A stretch of 6,690 nucleotides of DNA from the NCBI GenBank assembly GCA_014729495.1, contig WJJV01000018.1, positions 1 through 6,690 on the forward strand. The letters are read 5' to 3'. A program made the translations under genes and the position numbers. The stretch's first letter is position 1. Each line of letters opens with the position of its first letter. The DNA comes from Candidatus Woesearchaeota archaeon (GTDB lineage: Archaea > Nanobdellota > Nanobdellia > Woesearchaeales > UBA12501). A model generated the notes under the pieces. The model was given only the letters and a program-made list of their open reading frames with translations, did no database searches and was not told where the DNA came from. Below, one piece after another: positions 5,527 to 6,690 of this stretch.

Positions 5527-6306
5527 ATGCCGGAACTGCCTGATGTTGAAGTGTTCAGGAGATACATCAACAGGACATCAATAAAGAAGAAGATAAAGAA
5601 GGTATACTCAAGATCAGGCAGAGTGGTCAAGGCATCAAAAAAAGACCTGAAAAAGCTTGAGGGAAAGAAGATAAAAGGGACCTCAAGGCACGGCAAGTAT
5701 CTTTTTCTGGAGATGGCAGGCAGGAAGATTATTGTGCTGCATTTTGGGATGACAGGAGATATTGAATATTATAAGACAGAGGAGAAAGAAAAGCCTGAAT
5801 ACAGCCATCTTGTGCTTGACTTCTCAGAAGGCCACAGCCTTGCCTATATCAACAAGAGAAAGCTCGGCAAGGTTTTACTGACTGATGACCTGAAAGGATT
5901 CGTGAAAGAACATGATCTTGGGCCTGATGCAATGCCCCTCACAAAAAAGCAGTTCAGGAGCACCATCAATGATTCAGGAGGCATGATAAAAACAATGCTA
6001 ATGGACCAGTCAAGGATGGCAGGCATCGGCAATATCTACAGTGACGAGATACTCTACCAGGCAGGAGTGCATCCAGAGAAGAAGGCATCAAAACTGAAAG
6101 ACAAGGATATCGACAGCATACACTCAGCCATGAAACGTGTTCTCAAGACAGCTATAAGGCACAAGGCTCAGCCAGATGATTTTCCACGATCATATCTCCT
6201 GAAGAACAGAAAGCAAGGTGCTGACTGCGGAAAGTGCAAAGGAAAGATAAGGAAGAAGATAATAGGCGGAAGGTCTGGATATTTCTGTCCTAAGCATCAG
6301 AAGTGA
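5527..6306 (+). CDS. mutM: Fpg/Nei-family DNA glycosylase/AP lyase
   Basis: The 259-residue enzyme excises oxidised bases such as 8-oxoguanine or formamidopyrimidine and cuts the abasic site. The N-terminal signature MPELPDVE supplies the catalytic Pro2 (the nucleophile after Met removal) and Glu3. K57 in RHGKYLF matches the conserved catalytic or DNA-contact Lys. The helix-two-turn-helix motif GIGNIYSDEIL (167-177) includes N169. The C-terminal zinc finger is C234-X2-C237-X16-C254-X2-H257, with the conserved Arg at 249. Two departures from the usual enzyme are visible: His257 replaces the fourth zinc Cys, and the residue matching the intercalating Phe of the DPRRFG motif is Leu113 (NKRKLG, 109-114), while Met75 and Arg111 are kept. 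The region before the finger, DDFPRSYLLKNRKQGADCGKC, resembles the Fpg subgroup with a short lesion-capping loop. Length is normal. It is therefore a functional-looking glycosylase whose lesion preference is uncertain. It lies 42 bases after the transporter stop. Confidence 0.93.
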   Translation: MPELPDVEVFRRYINRTSIKKKIKKVYSRSGRVVKASKKDLKKLEGKKIKGTSRHGKYLFLEMAGRKIIVLHFGMTGDIEYYKTEEKEKPEYSHLVLDFSEGHSLAYINKRKLGKVLLTDDLKGFVKEHDLGPDAMPLTKKQFRSTINDSGGMIKTMLMDQSRMAGIGNIYSDEILYQAGVHPEKKASKLKDKDIDSIHSAMKRVLKTAIRHKAQPDDFPRSYLLKNRKQGADCGKCKGKIRKKIIGGRSGYFCPKHQK

Positions 6307-6337
6307 TAATCTCCTATAATGTTTTCTACCGCAATAA

Positions 6338-6344
6338 TTAAAAA
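6338..6344 (+). promoter_or_regulatory. nrdJ: TATA-like box for the ribonucleotide reductase gene
   Basis: TTAAAAA is centred 28 bases before ATG 6369, in the 62-base gap after the DNA glycosylase stop. At usual archaeal spacing, transcription would begin at or within a few bases of the ATG, so the mRNA would be leaderless. No Shine-Dalgarno sequence is present before the ATG, which agrees with this. Confidence 0.5.
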
Positions 6345-6368
6345 CAATGGAATAATGCATACCAATAT

Positions 6369-6690
6369 ATGACCAGACCAGCGCTGACATCAAATTCTAA
6401 GAAAGTGCTTAAGGAAAGATACCTACTAAGGAATAGAAAGAGAAAGATAATAGAGACTCCTGACCAGCTCTTCAGAAGGGTCGCAAAGGCCATTGCAGAC
6501 AACAGGAAGCAGGAAAAGGAGTTCTATGAAGCCATGTCATCCCTTGAGTTCATGCCTAATTCTCTGACTCTGATGAATGCAGGAACAGAGATAAGCCAGC
6601 TCTCAGCATGCTTTGTCCTGCCATTGAAGGACTCATTGATTGATATTTATGAGACACTGAAGCAGGCAGCCCTGATACATCAGACAGGAG
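6369..6690 (+). CDS. nrdJ: Adenosylcobalamin-dependent (class II) ribonucleotide reductase, N-terminal fragment
   Basis: This gene runs off the window; only the first 107 codons are visible. Ribonucleotide reductase makes deoxyribonucleotides from ribonucleotides, and class II enzymes use vitamin B12 coenzyme and need no oxygen. The visible sequence matches the start of the catalytic chain: KVLKERYLLRN (12-22), ETPDQLFRRVAKAIA (29-43), then FMPNSLTLMNAGTEI and QLSACFVLPL. C81 corresponds to the first of the active-site redox Cys pair. The QTG at the visible end leads into the substrate-binding region that lies outside. No ATP-cone domain precedes the core, which is usual for NrdJ of this type. 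A small departure is Leu where the family normally has Pro in NSPTLMNAG. Class II rather than class I is inferred from overall similarity; the deciding C-terminal part is not in the window. The ATG start has no ribosome-binding site and probably uses a leaderless mRNA. Confidence 0.88.
   Translation, partial: MTRPALTSNSKKVLKERYLLRNRKRKIIETPDQLFRRVAKAIADNRKQEKEFYEAMSSLEFMPNSLTLMNAGTEISQLSACFVLPLKDSLIDIYETLKQAALIHQTG

Noticed and set aside
1..6690. CRISPR array, tRNA, rRNA, insertion sequence or prophage
   Set aside because: I saw no regularly spaced repeats, tRNA-like cloverleaf, transposase motifs or terminal inverted repeats. Recurrent words such as AGGCAGGCA reflect codon preference.

Overview
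This 6.69 kb window looks like archaeal chromosome, probably from a DPANN lineage such as Woesearchaeota or a relative. That assignment is inferred from several features. Arg is mostly AGG/AGA and Ile is often ATA. TATA-like boxes sit about 52-57 bases upstream of starts preceded by a ribosome-binding site, or about 28-31 bases upstream of starts without one. Several genes carry Shine-Dalgarno sequences of the GGAGGTGA type. A long T-rich tract follows one gene and resembles archaeal termination. All supported genes are on the + strand.

Layout: (1) Positions 1-128 hold no complete gene. They are AT-rich and contain a TATA-like box just before the first gene. (2) 129-1700 encodes a 523-residue radical SAM enzyme of unknown function, with a CX3CX2C iron-sulfur motif placed unusually late. 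(3) 1780-2867 is a two-gene exported unit: a secreted helical protein with a signal peptide, followed by a small, very acidic lipoprotein whose ribosome-binding site overlaps the stop of the first gene. A T-rich terminator closes the unit. (4) 3002-6306 encodes a GT4-type glycosyltransferase, a 12-helix-type MFS transporter and a MutM/Nei-type DNA glycosylase with short gaps, possibly one transcript. (5) From 6369 to the window end is the 5' part of an adenosylcobalamin-type (class II) ribonucleotide reductase gene with its own TATA-like box and no leader.

The genes do not form one obvious pathway. The glycosyltransferase and transporter both concern the cell envelope. The glycosylase and ribonucleotide reductase concern DNA repair and dNTP supply. 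The least explained parts are the secreted coiled-coil plus lipoprotein pair and the radical SAM enzyme. I see no CRISPR array, tRNA, rRNA, transposase or phage gene. I found no clear evidence of a complete new defence or mobile system; the best candidate for an undescribed system is the secreted pair at 1780-2867.
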